Shown: positions 8,468 to 17,705 of the stretch, piece by piece
Numbering within the stretch: the first letter of the stretch is position 1
How the letters are laid out: each line of letters opens with the position of its first letter
Origin: Aquimarina sp. Aq78
GTDB taxonomy: Bacteria; Bacteroidota; Bacteroidia; Flavobacteriales; Flavobacteriaceae
DNA length: 64,000 bases
Assembly: GCF_900299525.1 (NCBI RefSeq)
Contig: NZ_OMKA01000031.1
Span: 62,001 to 126,000 of the forward strand
Direction: 5' to 3'
Made by a program: the position numbers and the translations under genes
Notes under the pieces: model-generated
What the model saw: only the letters and a program-made list of their open reading frames with translations
The model's database searches: none
Told to the model about the DNA's origin: nothing

Positions 8468-9865
8468 TTATGAGTTGTTTTTTAATGTATTATGGATTCT
8501 ATTTCGATAGGCCTTTACAATCTCTATACTAAAGATAGTAAAAACAAAAAGATACTCAAGCCCTACCATCCATAGGTTTTCTTTAAAATCAGGATGAAGA
8601 TACGCGGTGTAGCTAAAAATAACGACAAAAGACCAAATAATCGGAAATCTGTAATTTGTAAATACACAAAGTGATAGCGGAACAGCTATATACCAGGGAT
8701 GTACCGTAGTCGATAAGAAATAGTAGATACAAATACCTAAAAGCATACCTGTAATTAGTTGTAGAGTGCTTCGATTGTTTCTAAAGAAGGTTAGGGCTAA
8801 AAGAAACACTATGACTATCAGGGGTAAAATTTTACCAGTAGTCTCAATGATATTCCACCCTACAACTTGATATCCAATCCAACGAATAATAAAGTAAATA
8901 CTGGCATTAAATTCGAAAGTCTGAAACCAAAGGGTAATTGTTTTGCTAAAATTAGCTAAGAATTCTCCAGATAAGAAAGGAGCAAAAATTAGAAGGCATG
9001 TACCTATAATTATACTATAAAAACCAATTAGTTTTGGTAGCCCAATAGTAAAACTGGATTTATTGACCCCTTTTTGTTTATCAAGAATAAATTTCTGAAA
9101 AAATAAAGGTAAAAATAATAGAGGGATTAGTTTCACCGAAACAGAAAGTGCCAGGACAACCGCAGCCCAGTACCAATAGCCTTTATGTAAAAGATATAAT
9201 GACCATATGATAAAAAATACCATAACAGCTTCAAAATGAAGGTTACCTGTAAGTTCTATAATGATAAAAGGATTAAGAATATACCAGAAGATTCTTTCCT
9301 TGGGTAGATTAAATGATTGTAATAACTTTCTTCCGAAGAAAAATGTACCGATATCTGCTAAGATGATAAGTACTCTAAATACCATTGCAGACCCTAAAAT
9401 ACTTTTACTGGCAAACAAGGATGCGATAAAGTAACAAAACTGACTTACGGGAGGGTAATTAGTATAATGACTTCCGTTAAGTGTTCCCATGCCAGTATAT
9501 AATTCCTGTGCTTGCGCAATTGGAGCATCTCCTTGTGCTATCCATACCTCGGGAAGAGATAAATAAGGATTAAAACCTTCTAAGAGCATACGCCCATCCC
9601 ATATAAATCGATAAAAATCCTGGGATAAATTGGGTATGGCAAATAAAAAGACCACCCGAAATAATAATGCAGTAATGGCCAGTAGTTTCCAATTACCAGG
9701 GTTGAGTTGAATGATTTTATAAGAAACAAAAAATAGGGCAGTCCAAAGACTGATCATTTTAATAAAATCTGTTCGCTCTAACTGATAAGAAAAACTCCAG
9801 TAAAAAAGTAAGCCAGCAACAATAAGGAGGATGGAAAATCGATTATATTTCCATTGCTGAAACAT
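8468..9865 (-). CDS. GT-C type polyprenyl-phosphate-dependent mannosyltransferase-like membrane protein
   Basis: The 465-residue protein has about twelve predicted membrane helices. It carries the GT-C signature near residue 83, DFYRFIWDGRMLLEGFNPY, whose acidic residue follows the first helix pair. TNYPPVSQ and LTGNLHFEAVMVFF fit the bacterial and archaeal alpha-mannosyltransferase/GT87 group. Such enzymes use lipid-linked sugars on the outer face of the inner membrane. The upstream DPM1-like gene could supply the lipid-linked sugar. Its start overlaps the stop of the preceding glycosyltransferase (TAATG), which implies translational coupling. The acceptor is unknown. Confidence 0.85.
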   Translation of the reverse strand: MFQQWKYNRFSILLIVAGLLFYWSFSYQLERTDFIKMISLWTALFFVSYKIIQLNPGNWKLLAITALLFRVVFLFAIPNLSQDFYRFIWDGRMLLEGFNPYLSLPEVWIAQGDAPIAQAQELYTGMGTLNGSHYTNYPPVSQFCYFIASLFASKSILGSAMVFRVLIILADIGTFFFGRKLLQSFNLPKERIFWYILNPFIIIELTGNLHFEAVMVFFIIWSLYLLHKGYWYWAAVVLALSVSVKLIPLLFLPLFFQKFILDKQKGVNKSSFTIGLPKLIGFYSIIIGTCLLIFAPFLSGEFLANFSKTITLWFQTFEFNASIYFIIRWIGYQVVGWNIIETTGKILPLIVIVFLLALTFFRNNRSTLQLITGMLLGICIYYFLSTTVHPWYIAVPLSLCVFTNYRFPIIWSFVVIFSYTAYLHPDFKENLWMVGLEYLFVFTIFSIEIVKAYRNRIHNTLKNNS

Positions 9866-11337
9866 TAAAATTTAGATGTTACAGATTTAAAGAATACAAA
9901 TCCAAATCCAAGAAATAACATGATGTGAAACAAGAATAGTCCAAAATCCTGAAGTTCAAAAGCACTGTATAAAGCAAAACCAAAATATCCCATAAGTAAT
10001 GCTTCTATAATAGTGTTTCCAGAAATATTTTTGTTAATATATTTATTTTCTTTCCAGGAACCTTTGAACGACTCGATATTAAATTTTGGAGTACGTATAA
10101 ATTCACTTTTTTTCCCAAAATGACCTTCAAGAACTGCCATAGAATTATGAACAGAGAAGCCCATTGCAATAGAGAAAAAAGTAAAGAACATTTTTATGTA
10201 TTCCATAAAATTCCAGAACCCTTTACCATGAATCTTTTTAAAAGTAAACCAGTAGCAAAAGAAAAATATAACAGTACTTAAGGCAAAAAATGCAATGACA
10301 TTAAAATACCAGCTAAATAATGGATTACTATTTTTAATATACATTACCGGAACACTTAATACAGCAACCAATAATACTAATAAGAACATACTACTGTTCA
10401 ATAAGTGAAAAAAGCTATGAAACTTGGTTTTAAAAGGAACGGTTTTGTCTTTAAGCATTTTCCAGTACAACTTCTGAAAATTCTCTGCAGCACCTTTATT
10501 CCACCTAAATTGTTGTGATCTGGCCGCACTAATAACTACAGGTAATTCTGCTGGAGTCTCTACTTCTTCAAGATATTTAAACTTCCACTTTTTTAATTGT
10601 GCTCTATAACTTAAGTCCAGATCTTCGGTTAATGTATCTCCTTGCCAGTTTCCGGCATCTTCAATACAAGTCTTTCTCCAAACACCAGCTGTACCATTAA
10701 AATTAATAAAGTGATCCTTATAATTACGACCTACCTGCTCCATAGTAAAATGAAAATCCAAAGCAAATGCCTGAATTTTGGTAAGCATTGAGTAATCTCT
10801 ATTAATATGTCCCCATCGGGTTTGTACTACACCTATATTTTGATCTTTAAAATATGGGATAGTTTGCAGTAGCCAATTCTTACCAGGTAAAAAATCTGCA
10901 TCAAAAATGGCTATATATTCACCTTTGGCAACTTTAAGTCCTTCTTTTAGTGCTCCGGCTTTAAATCCGGTTCGATCTTCACGGCAAATGTGTTGTATGT
11001 CTAAACCTGTTTGTTGTAGCTTTTCTATATGTGCAGCAGTAGTAATAACAGACTCATCTGTAGAATCATCCAATACTTGGATCTCTAATTTATCTTTTGG
11101 ATAATCAAGTTCGGCAATGTTATCCAATAAACGATCCATTACATATAATTCATTATATACTGGTAACTGAACAGTAACATGCGGAATTTCTTCTTTTTTA
11201 GAAAAATCAAAAGTAGGTGAATTATCGGCTTGCTTTCGAGACTTCAGGTAGTTAAAAAGTAGATTCAGCTGCGCCAGACTATACATAAATATGATTAGTA
11301 AGGCTAGTGTGTAGGTTATGATGATAGCAATATCCAT
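9865..11337 (-). CDS. Processive family 2 glycosyltransferase (cellulose-synthase-like)
   Basis: The 490-residue protein has one N-terminal helix, a GT2 catalytic domain (about residues 50-280) and several C-terminal helices. The catalytic residues are visible: VLDDSTDES, the metal-binding FDADFLPG, the acceptor-side TLTEDLDLSYR, and the QQFRWNKGAA motif of processive synthases. Family members polymerise or transfer sugars from nucleotide donors across the inner membrane. Start and stop codons overlap with those of both neighbours (TAATG on each side), so it is tightly coupled in the operon. The polymer or glycolipid made is unknown; no cellulose partner genes are nearby. Confidence 0.88.
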   Translation of the reverse strand: MDIAIIITYTLALLIIFMYSLAQLNLLFNYLKSRKQADNSPTFDFSKKEEIPHVTVQLPVYNELYVMDRLLDNIAELDYPKDKLEIQVLDDSTDESVITTAAHIEKLQQTGLDIQHICREDRTGFKAGALKEGLKVAKGEYIAIFDADFLPGKNWLLQTIPYFKDQNIGVVQTRWGHINRDYSMLTKIQAFALDFHFTMEQVGRNYKDHFINFNGTAGVWRKTCIEDAGNWQGDTLTEDLDLSYRAQLKKWKFKYLEEVETPAELPVVISAARSQQFRWNKGAAENFQKLYWKMLKDKTVPFKTKFHSFFHLLNSSMFLLVLLVAVLSVPVMYIKNSNPLFSWYFNVIAFFALSTVIFFFCYWFTFKKIHGKGFWNFMEYIKMFFTFFSIAMGFSVHNSMAVLEGHFGKKSEFIRTPKFNIESFKGSWKENKYINKNISGNTIIEALLMGYFGFALYSAFELQDFGLFLFHIMLFLGFGFVFFKSVTSKF

Positions 11338-12029
11338 TACGTAAAGCTATATTTAAAAATCCAACTTAAAATCTTAACGCCTGCAAATATAGCACCTTTT
11401 ATGGTTCCTGAAACTTTTGAGACACCAATTCTCTTTTTGTAATGCACCGGGACTTCGGTATAGTTATAACGTTTCTTTAACACTTTTAATTGCATTTCTA
11501 CAGTCCACCCATAGGTTTTATCGATCATCTCAAGGGCTAATAGTTTATCATACTTAATGGCTCTAAAAGGCCCGAGATCTGTGAATTTTGCACCAAAAAA
11601 AAGTTTCATTAATCCTGTCGCCAACCAGTTTCCGAAAATTTGAGGAGATGTCATAGAACCTGCTTCCCGTAGATGTTTGACTCTAGATCCAATAACTAAA
11701 TCCATATTTTGATCTATAATAGGTGCAACTATTTGAGTAAGCTCAGCAGGATAATCACTATAATCACCATCTAAAAATACGATGATATCTGGTTTAACAT
11801 CTTTTGATGCTATATATTCCATTCCTTTCAGACATGCATAACCATATCCTTTTTGCTTTTCTTTTAGCACGGTGGCTCCTGCTTTTTTTGCAACATTTTC
11901 GGTTTGATCTGTAGAATTATTGTTCACCACAATAACCTCAGAAACGATATCCGGAATTTCTTTGATTACATGTGCTATGGAATCTTCTTCGTTAAAAGCA
12001 GGTATGATTACGTTTATAATAGGAGGCAT
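11337..12029 (-). CDS. DPM1-like family 2 glycosyltransferase
   Basis: The 230-residue protein is a compact GT2 enzyme of the dolichyl/polyprenyl-phosphate sugar transferase type. The nucleotide-binding segment is NVIIPAFNEEDSIAHVIKEI, the central motif is VVNNNSTDQTE, and the metal site is IIVFLDGDYSDYPAE. The acceptor region is GSRVKHLREAGSMTSPQ with FTDLGPFRAIKYD, as in the family. It probably loads a sugar onto a polyprenyl phosphate at the inner membrane face, supplying the GT-C enzyme downstream. It abuts the MORN-like gene upstream with no gap. Confidence 0.88.
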   Translation of the reverse strand: MPPIINVIIPAFNEEDSIAHVIKEIPDIVSEVIVVNNNSTDQTENVAKKAGATVLKEKQKGYGYACLKGMEYIASKDVKPDIIVFLDGDYSDYPAELTQIVAPIIDQNMDLVIGSRVKHLREAGSMTSPQIFGNWLATGLMKLFFGAKFTDLGPFRAIKYDKLLALEMIDKTYGWTVEMQLKVLKKRYNYTEVPVHYKKRIGVSKVSGTIKGAIFAGVKILSWIFKYSFT

Positions 12030-12512
12030 TTATAAGGAAGCGTTAGGATTGTCTCTTTTAAAACTAAAAATATCAGTCCACTCACCGGTTTTCTTATCAT
12101 TGATATAGCGTTCGGCTTTAAAAAGTTTGTTGTTTTTATACAATAGACAGTATCCTTCTTTTTTGTTATTTTTATATTGATATTTTCGAGTTATTTCGGC
12201 TGCAATATCGTAAATAATCCACCATTTCTCGGCTTTATCGTTTACAAAATGCCCTTCTTTCAACAATTTACTGTTTTCTGAATAAAAATACCAGTATCCA
12301 TTTTTTTTGTTATTTCTGAAATGTCCTTCTTTTGATACTTTTCCATTAGGATGATAAAAATGCCAAAAATCTACCTTGTACTCTCCTGATTTCCACCCTT
12401 CAGCTTTAAGTATACCATTAGTATAATATTCATAATGATATTCTTTTTGAGCTATGATTTGATTTCCAGAAAAGGAAAACATAACTAAAAGGATACAAAG
12501 CTTTTGAATCAT
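12030..12512 (-). CDS. Secreted MORN/YwqK-repeat protein
   Basis: I chose the ATG at 12512 (160 residues) because it is followed at once by a good signal peptide (MIQKLCILLVMFSFSGNQII, cleavage before QKEYH). The longer frame from 12548 would bury it. The mature protein is a series of MORN/YwqK-like repeats of about 22 residues, such as YYTNGILKAEGWKSGEYK, FYHPNGKVSKEGHFRNNK and FYSENSKLLKEGHFVNDK. Such repeats form flat beta sheets; in Bacteroidota they are often secreted and of unknown function. It is the first gene of the five-gene glycosyltransferase unit. Confidence 0.82.
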   Translation of the reverse strand: MIQKLCILLVMFSFSGNQIIAQKEYHYEYYTNGILKAEGWKSGEYKVDFWHFYHPNGKVSKEGHFRNNKKNGYWYFYSENSKLLKEGHFVNDKAEKWWIIYDIAAEITRKYQYKNNKKEGYCLLYKNNKLFKAERYINDKKTGEWTDIFSFKRDNPNASL

Positions 12513-12586
12513 GGTTACAGTTTTATATGAACTCTTAGACGAAAACAAATATTCATACTAACATTTTTTTTAATTATTTGATTAAA

Positions 12587-12624
12587 AAAAGCCATATCAG
12601 AGTTGGATTCTAGATATGGCTTTT
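12587..12624. terminator. Bidirectional intrinsic terminator
   Basis: AAAAGCCATATC (12587-12598) pairs perfectly with GATATGGCTTTT (12613-12624). On the minus strand it is followed by a T run, so it terminates the polyferredoxin gene at 12666. Confidence 0.88.
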
Positions 12625-12665
12625 ATTGTGTATAGTATATATTCTAACTCAATTTGATTTGAGAA

Positions 12666-14267
12666 TTACTTTTTATTTACAAAATCCATCAAATCTACAT
12701 CGTTACCTAGTAAAATTTCATTAGAATTGATACGGCCGTCTAATGTATCATTCTCTAGTTTTAGTACTCCACGTGGGCAAACTGCAGAACAAACTCCGCA
12801 ACCTACACAGCTGGATCGCACTATATTTTCACCTTTTTGGGCATATGCACGTACATCAATTCCCATTTCGCAATAGGTAGAGCAATTCCCACAAGATATA
12901 CATTGCCCCCCATTGGTGGTAATTCTAAATTTAGAAAATAAACGTTGTTGAAACCCAAGAATTGCAGCCATAGGACAACCAAATCTACACCATGCCCGGT
13001 TACCCAAAATAGGGTAGAAACCAGTACCGATAACACCAGAAAATATAGAACCAATATATAGTCCGTATGCAGATCTAAGGCTTCCGGATTTAATAAAAAA
13101 CACTTCGTTTGTAGTACCGGTATAATGCATTACCAGGAATGAAATTATGATAACAAAGTATCCAATCGCACCGTATCTGGCATCTTTACCTAACTCTTTT
13201 CTTTTAAAAATCATCACGACAGAAAAAACAAGAGTCAGGATAGTGGCTGCCCCGGCAAGGAAAGTACCTCGGGTTAACCAGTATTTATTTGGATCACTAC
13301 CCAGATATGTATATATCATGGCCATAGTCATCACTACAGAAAAGACTAAAACGGTATGGATTAACCAACGTTCTAGTTTCCAGGCACTCAATTTTTTACT
13401 GGATAATTGTCTGAAAGAATCTCCCGCAGTTTCTGCTAGTCCACCACAACCACAAACCCAGGAACAGTACCATCTTTTTCCAAATTTGTAGGTTAAAATA
13501 GGACTGATTACAAATATAGTGACCACCCCAAAAATTAGCATCCCCAGACCAAGGTTTTGGGATGATAAAAGACCATCAAGAGACCATCCATCAAATAGAT
13601 AATAATTAAGAGGCCACATACTTTTTAAATCGTAATAAGGAAGATTGTAGTCTGGACTAGTATTTAATCTTGCCATAAACTCTGGAATCAGAAATGCAAA
13701 TCCAAGTTGAAAAAACATCACCGAAACAGTTCGTATCTGCTGATAACGATTGTGTCTGTATTTTAGAATAAATTTATATCCAAAAGCAATAATGGCAATA
13801 GTATATAACGTTCCGTATACAAACCATTGGCTTGCAGGGTTGCCACTTAAAATTCTACTTAGAGGATCGAATAAAGCTACTAATCCTGTATTGGCTTCAC
13901 CATTAGTACCTAACCCGAGTAGTTCTGCATAAAAATATAATACAATATAAAAAGCGGTTAGCCCTACACCCGTGAGCCATCCCAAAATACCTCGAGATGA
14001 GATAGATTTAAACCAGACTCCATCATTTTTGATTCCTTCTAGCTTTTTTAAGTATATATCGTTTGCAAACAATATGGTACCTGCTGTAATTAATACTAGA
14101 GAAAGAGTTAAAAACACTCCCTGATTCGGGAAATTAGTATTAAAAATGGCAAGAGCCAAAATAAAGAGTCCAACCAAGCCTATGGCTAGAGCTATTTTTT
14201 GCTGTATTGAAACCCCTTTGGTATTAGGATTTGCAAGAGACATGCTATGATCTAATTTGTTACTCAT
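12666..14267 (-). CDS. Membrane polyferredoxin (NosR/NapH/CcoG-like 4Fe-4S protein)
   Basis: The 533-residue protein has about nine membrane helices and a C-terminal bis-4Fe-4S ferredoxin domain: CISCGNCSTYC with a following Cys-free MGI segment, and CVGCGVCSAVCP. Two conserved loops, WYCSWVCGCGG and RAWCRFGCPMA, carry the CxxxC pairs found in NapH/NosR/CcoG-type proteins. The family moves electrons from the quinone pool or a flavoprotein across the membrane. The FAD oxidoreductase gene lies 78 bases upstream on the same strand, so the pair may form an electron-transfer module. No nitrous oxide or nitrate reductase genes are in view, so the physiological acceptor is open. Confidence 0.87.
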   Translation of the reverse strand: MSNKLDHSMSLANPNTKGVSIQQKIALAIGLVGLFILALAIFNTNFPNQGVFLTLSLVLITAGTILFANDIYLKKLEGIKNDGVWFKSISSRGILGWLTGVGLTAFYIVLYFYAELLGLGTNGEANTGLVALFDPLSRILSGNPASQWFVYGTLYTIAIIAFGYKFILKYRHNRYQQIRTVSVMFFQLGFAFLIPEFMARLNTSPDYNLPYYDLKSMWPLNYYLFDGWSLDGLLSSQNLGLGMLIFGVVTIFVISPILTYKFGKRWYCSWVCGCGGLAETAGDSFRQLSSKKLSAWKLERWLIHTVLVFSVVMTMAMIYTYLGSDPNKYWLTRGTFLAGAATILTLVFSVVMIFKRKELGKDARYGAIGYFVIIISFLVMHYTGTTNEVFFIKSGSLRSAYGLYIGSIFSGVIGTGFYPILGNRAWCRFGCPMAAILGFQQRLFSKFRITTNGGQCISCGNCSTYCEMGIDVRAYAQKGENIVRSSCVGCGVCSAVCPRGVLKLENDTLDGRINSNEILLGNDVDLMDFVNKK

Positions 14268-14345
14268 CGTATATATTTTAGTCGGACTTCACAAGAAATA
14301 TTAAAACAAGTTTAGTACAAGCCTGTGAGGTCTATAATTTATTTT

Positions 14346-15647
14346 TTAAGTGGTTTGAAGCTGTGATTTTTTATAAGCTGAAAGAATATCAGACTCATAG
14401 ACCGAATAGAATTCTGGATCAAAATTGGCTTCTGCAAGATGCTGCATCACATAATTCACATCTCTTTTTTCTGTAAGCCAACGATCAAAAACTTCGTGAC
14501 GCATTCTGATTCCAAATGTATTGATACCTAAAAACTCTGCGGTTTCTTTATGATAGGATACTGTAATACATTTGGTATCATCCTCATGTATCCAATGAAA
14601 CTGCTGTTCGTATTCTTGTGCTCTTCCAAATACCCAACCATAAGTTTGATATTCGATATCAAGAAATTTTGCACTATTAAACCAATGTCCTGGTTTGTAT
14701 TCGGTTTTGTTTCCGCAGATAGTCTGTGCTAGTGTTTCTCCCATCATACGGCCGGTATACCAAACGGCTTCAATAGGACGTCGATTCCCTATGGCTTCGT
14801 GTTGTTCTGCACAATCACCAATAGCATAAATGTTGGGGATATTGGTTTCGAGAAATCTATTCACTTTTACACCTCGACCTAGTTCGATACCAGAATCTTT
14901 TAAGAAATCTACATTGGGAGACACACCTGGTGTTAATCCAACAACATTACAATCAATGACTTCTCCTGTTTCTTGCACGACTACAGCTTTGACTTTGCCG
15001 TTATCATCAGCAACTATTTCTTTTAAGTTTACACCTAATCTAAGGTCTATATGATGATTTTGGATATGTCTATTAATCATTCCGCTTTCACCAGCAGGTA
15101 AGACAGCATCCCAAAAGCTATTTTCGCGTACCAAAAATGTAACCGGAATATTACGAGAATGAAGCATTTCTGCCAATTCTATACCGATTAATCCTCCTCC
15201 AACAATTACAGCACGGTTACATACTTTATTATTGGGGGCGTGTTTTTCTAGATTTTCAAGGTCTTGTTTATGATACATACCCATCACTCCATCAAGATCC
15301 TGACCTGGCCAACCAAATTTATTGGGTTTAGAACCTACTGCAATAATAAGTTTATCATATGCCATAACTTCTCCACTCGCAAATACAAGCTCATTAGCCT
15401 GGTGATTAACTTCGGAAACAAAACCATTTTTAAGTTCGATTCTGTTTTTCTCCCAAAACCAGTTTTCATAAGGTTGAGTATGTTCGAATTTCATATGTCC
15501 CATATAAATATACATAAGAGCAGTACGCGAAAAGAAATATTCGGTCTCGGCAGAAATGATAGTGATTTTTTTGTCAGACATTTTACGTATATGCCTGGCA
15601 GCAGTAACTCCCGAAATTCCATTTCCAATAATTGCAATGTGTTCCAT
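14346..15647 (-). CDS. FAD/NAD(P)-dependent oxidoreductase
   Basis: The 433-residue protein has the two-dinucleotide-binding-domain (pyridine nucleotide-disulfide reductase) fold. The FAD motif IIGNGISGVTAARHIR is at the N-terminus, the NAD(P)H motif is VIVGGGLIGIELAEMLHSR near residue 148, and the second FAD contact is NIYAIGDCAE near residue 270. No redox-active CxxxxC disulfide is seen, so it is nearer to the NirB/ferredoxin-reductase type than to disulfide reductases. It precedes the membrane polyferredoxin gene and is probably its electron donor partner. A short inverted repeat lies 34 bases upstream of the start. Confidence 0.88.
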   Translation of the reverse strand: MEHIAIIGNGISGVTAARHIRKMSDKKITIISAETEYFFSRTALMYIYMGHMKFEHTQPYENWFWEKNRIELKNGFVSEVNHQANELVFASGEVMAYDKLIIAVGSKPNKFGWPGQDLDGVMGMYHKQDLENLEKHAPNNKVCNRAVIVGGGLIGIELAEMLHSRNIPVTFLVRENSFWDAVLPAGESGMINRHIQNHHIDLRLGVNLKEIVADDNGKVKAVVVQETGEVIDCNVVGLTPGVSPNVDFLKDSGIELGRGVKVNRFLETNIPNIYAIGDCAEQHEAIGNRRPIEAVWYTGRMMGETLAQTICGNKTEYKPGHWFNSAKFLDIEYQTYGWVFGRAQEYEQQFHWIHEDDTKCITVSYHKETAEFLGINTFGIRMRHEVFDRWLTEKRDVNYVMQHLAEANFDPEFYSVYESDILSAYKKSQLQTT

Positions 15648-15680
15648 AAATGATAATTGTAGGTTGTCAATATTTACTAA

Positions 15681-15694
15681 GAAGTGAACACTTC
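15681..15694. promoter_or_regulatory. Inverted repeat, candidate operator
   Basis: GAAGTGAACACTTC is a perfect dyad (GAAGTG-AA-CACTTC). It is flanked by TTACT (15674-15678) and AGTAA (15699-15703), which extend the symmetry with unequal spacing. It lies 34-47 bases upstream of the FAD oxidoreductase start. Confidence 0.4.
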
Positions 15695-15824
15695 GGTCAG
15701 TAAGTCGTATATAAATATAAGAACTTAAATAGCTGGATTAATTTAGAATGAATCTAAAAACCGATGATTTTGTAAGGGTCGCTGCTTTATATCGAACAGG
15801 AGGGATGTGTTTATGGTACCATAA

Positions 15825-15859
15825 AAAACTGCCTGAGAAAAAGCTTCTCAGGCAGTTTT
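15825..15859. terminator. Bidirectional intrinsic terminator
   Basis: A perfect 14-bp stem (AAAACTGCCTGAGA, 15825-15838, with 15846-15859) and a 7-base loop. T runs flank both strands. It terminates the LRR protein gene on the minus strand. Confidence 0.9.
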
Positions 15860-15924
15860 ATTTTTTTTGTTTACCCTAGGTTTTATACCAAATTGAATTT
15901 GGTATTAGTACTTCTGGATATTTT

Positions 15925-17454
15925 TTATTGCTTTACTATTTTACGAGTAATCACTCGATCCTTGGTTATTATTTTTATAGTATACACTCCTGTTTTGTAG
16001 GCACTCATATCAATAGAAACTACGCCTTTGTTATCTGTGATACGTTTTTGGGTACTACTTCTCCCATTGTTTAATGCTGTTAAGGCTATAGTAACAGGTG
16101 ATTTTTCTACTTGACCAGTTTGTATGTACAGTATATTTTGAACTGGATTAGGATAGGTTATGATCTTTTTTTGATTAAGCCCTTCTTTTTTTGCTGTTCT
16201 GGAAATAGCTCTGGATTTTTCTGGACAAAATTCTGTTTTTGGATCTTTTAACCACGTAGCTCCATTTGTTGGATGTCCTACTATACAATCAATAGAATTT
16301 TGTCGAGCATCCATATAGTTTAATTTACTATTATTAGATGCTATTAGACTTGTTAATTTATTTCTAAAACAATTTAATGCCCCCAATTTGATATTCTTAC
16401 TTACATCTAGACTCTTTAATTCATTATTAGAACAATTTAAGTATTCCAATTTGGTATTCTTACTTACGTTTAGGCTTGTTAATTTATTGGTAGAACAATA
16501 TAATGTCTTCAATTTGGTATTCTTACTTAAGTTTAAACTGGTTAGTTTACTGGTAGCACAATATAACTCCTTCAATTTGGTATTTTTGCTCACGTTTAGA
16601 CTAGTTAGATTATTTCTGCCACATGCTAATCGCTCCAAAGAAGTATTTTTGCTTACGTCTAGACTGGTTAGATTATTATCATAAGCATCTAAGGTTGTCA
16701 ATTTAGTATTCTTACTTGTGTTTAAGTTTTTTAATTTATTATTATAAGCATATAAGTATATCAATTTAGTGCTCTTACTTATGTTTAAGCTTTTTAATTC
16801 ATTACTATGACAATTTAATTGCTCTAATTTAGTACTGTTACTTATATCTAATTGTGTTAGTTTATTATTTTCACAATACAACGTTTTTAATTCTTTTTGC
16901 CTGCTTAGTTTTAGTTCGGTTATCTTATTATTACGACAATTCAATTCCAGTAATTTCCTACTATTAGGTAAAAACAACTTGTTTAACTTATTGTTACTAC
17001 AATATAATGCGATCAAATCACGACTAAGTATTGTTAGTGATTCTAGTTTGTTGTAGCTACATCCTATACTTTTTAATTTGATGTTTTTGCTAAGATCTAA
17101 ATTGGTTACTTTATAGTTCTTATAGAAAAATAATGTTTTTAATTTGGTGTTTTTGCTAAGATCGAGTTCTCTGATACTAGTTTTGCTAACCGATAAGCCT
17201 GTAATATTTTTAAAAGCATCTATACCAATAAGATTAGATATTGGACCACCAGAAACTCTTATATGACCTGTATACGCTTGAGCTTCACTAACTTCTATTT
17301 TGCCATTGTTGTTGGTATCAATATTGTGATTTCGTAATAATGCTTGTTTAAATTTAGTATCAGGAATAATAACTTCCTGTGCTTGTAATGAAAGGGTAAG
17401 GGTTACTAATGCAATACAGCTACATACCCATTTTTTTTGTGTTAATACGATCAT
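15925..17454 (-). CDS. Leucine-rich-repeat surface protein with T9SS sorting domain
   Basis: I start this gene at the ATG at 17454 (509 residues), which gives a signal peptide ending in LSLQAQ; the longer frame from 17544 places it internally. Near residue 46 a Ca-binding-like loop reads DTNNNGKIEVSEAQ. About sixteen leucine-rich repeats of 21 residues follow, for example LTSLNVSKNTKLKELYCATS, with Cys and Asn at regular positions. A conserved 75-residue tail beginning ITYPNPVQNILYIQ and ending ITRKIVKQ is a type A C-terminal sorting domain. The protein should therefore be exported by T9SS and attached at, or released from, the surface. Such LRR proteins often act in adhesion. Confidence 0.9.
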   Translation of the reverse strand: MIVLTQKKWVCSCIALVTLTLSLQAQEVIIPDTKFKQALLRNHNIDTNNNGKIEVSEAQAYTGHIRVSGGPISNLIGIDAFKNITGLSVSKTSIRELDLSKNTKLKTLFFYKNYKVTNLDLSKNIKLKSIGCSYNKLESLTILSRDLIALYCSNNKLNKLFLPNSRKLLELNCRNNKITELKLSRQKELKTLYCENNKLTQLDISNSTKLEQLNCHSNELKSLNISKSTKLIYLYAYNNKLKNLNTSKNTKLTTLDAYDNNLTSLDVSKNTSLERLACGRNNLTSLNVSKNTKLKELYCATSKLTSLNLSKNTKLKTLYCSTNKLTSLNVSKNTKLEYLNCSNNELKSLDVSKNIKLGALNCFRNKLTSLIASNNSKLNYMDARQNSIDCIVGHPTNGATWLKDPKTEFCPEKSRAISRTAKKEGLNQKKIITYPNPVQNILYIQTGQVEKSPVTIALTALNNGRSSTQKRITDNKGVVSIDMSAYKTGVYTIKIITKDRVITRKIVKQ

Positions 17455-17705
17455 GATTTTGGTTTTTTTGTTGAACGACGAATTTAGATAGGTGGGTGAC
17501 GATGTATGTCCTGATTCCTTGATTATAAAAGAATCAGGACACATTGAGATCTATGATCTGGGAGCTATGTAGAAAAATAAAATCTAAAATTGTTTGTAAG
17601 TTGATGATTTGCCATTCGACTGAATGCCCATTACCAAGGTAAATTTTAACAATTTAAAATACGATAAATTCAGTTTTTTGATGGAACTGATCAATAAGGT
17701 AAAGG

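Noticed and set aside
15748..15885. Short plus-strand frame starting ATG at 15748
   Set aside because: It runs through the terminator hairpin at 15825-15859, is about 45 codons, and has no leader or composition features of a gene.
16388..16684. 98-codon frame antisense to the LRR gene
   Set aside because: It is a mirror of the regular LRR codons (Leu/Lys repeats) and has no independent promoter or start support.
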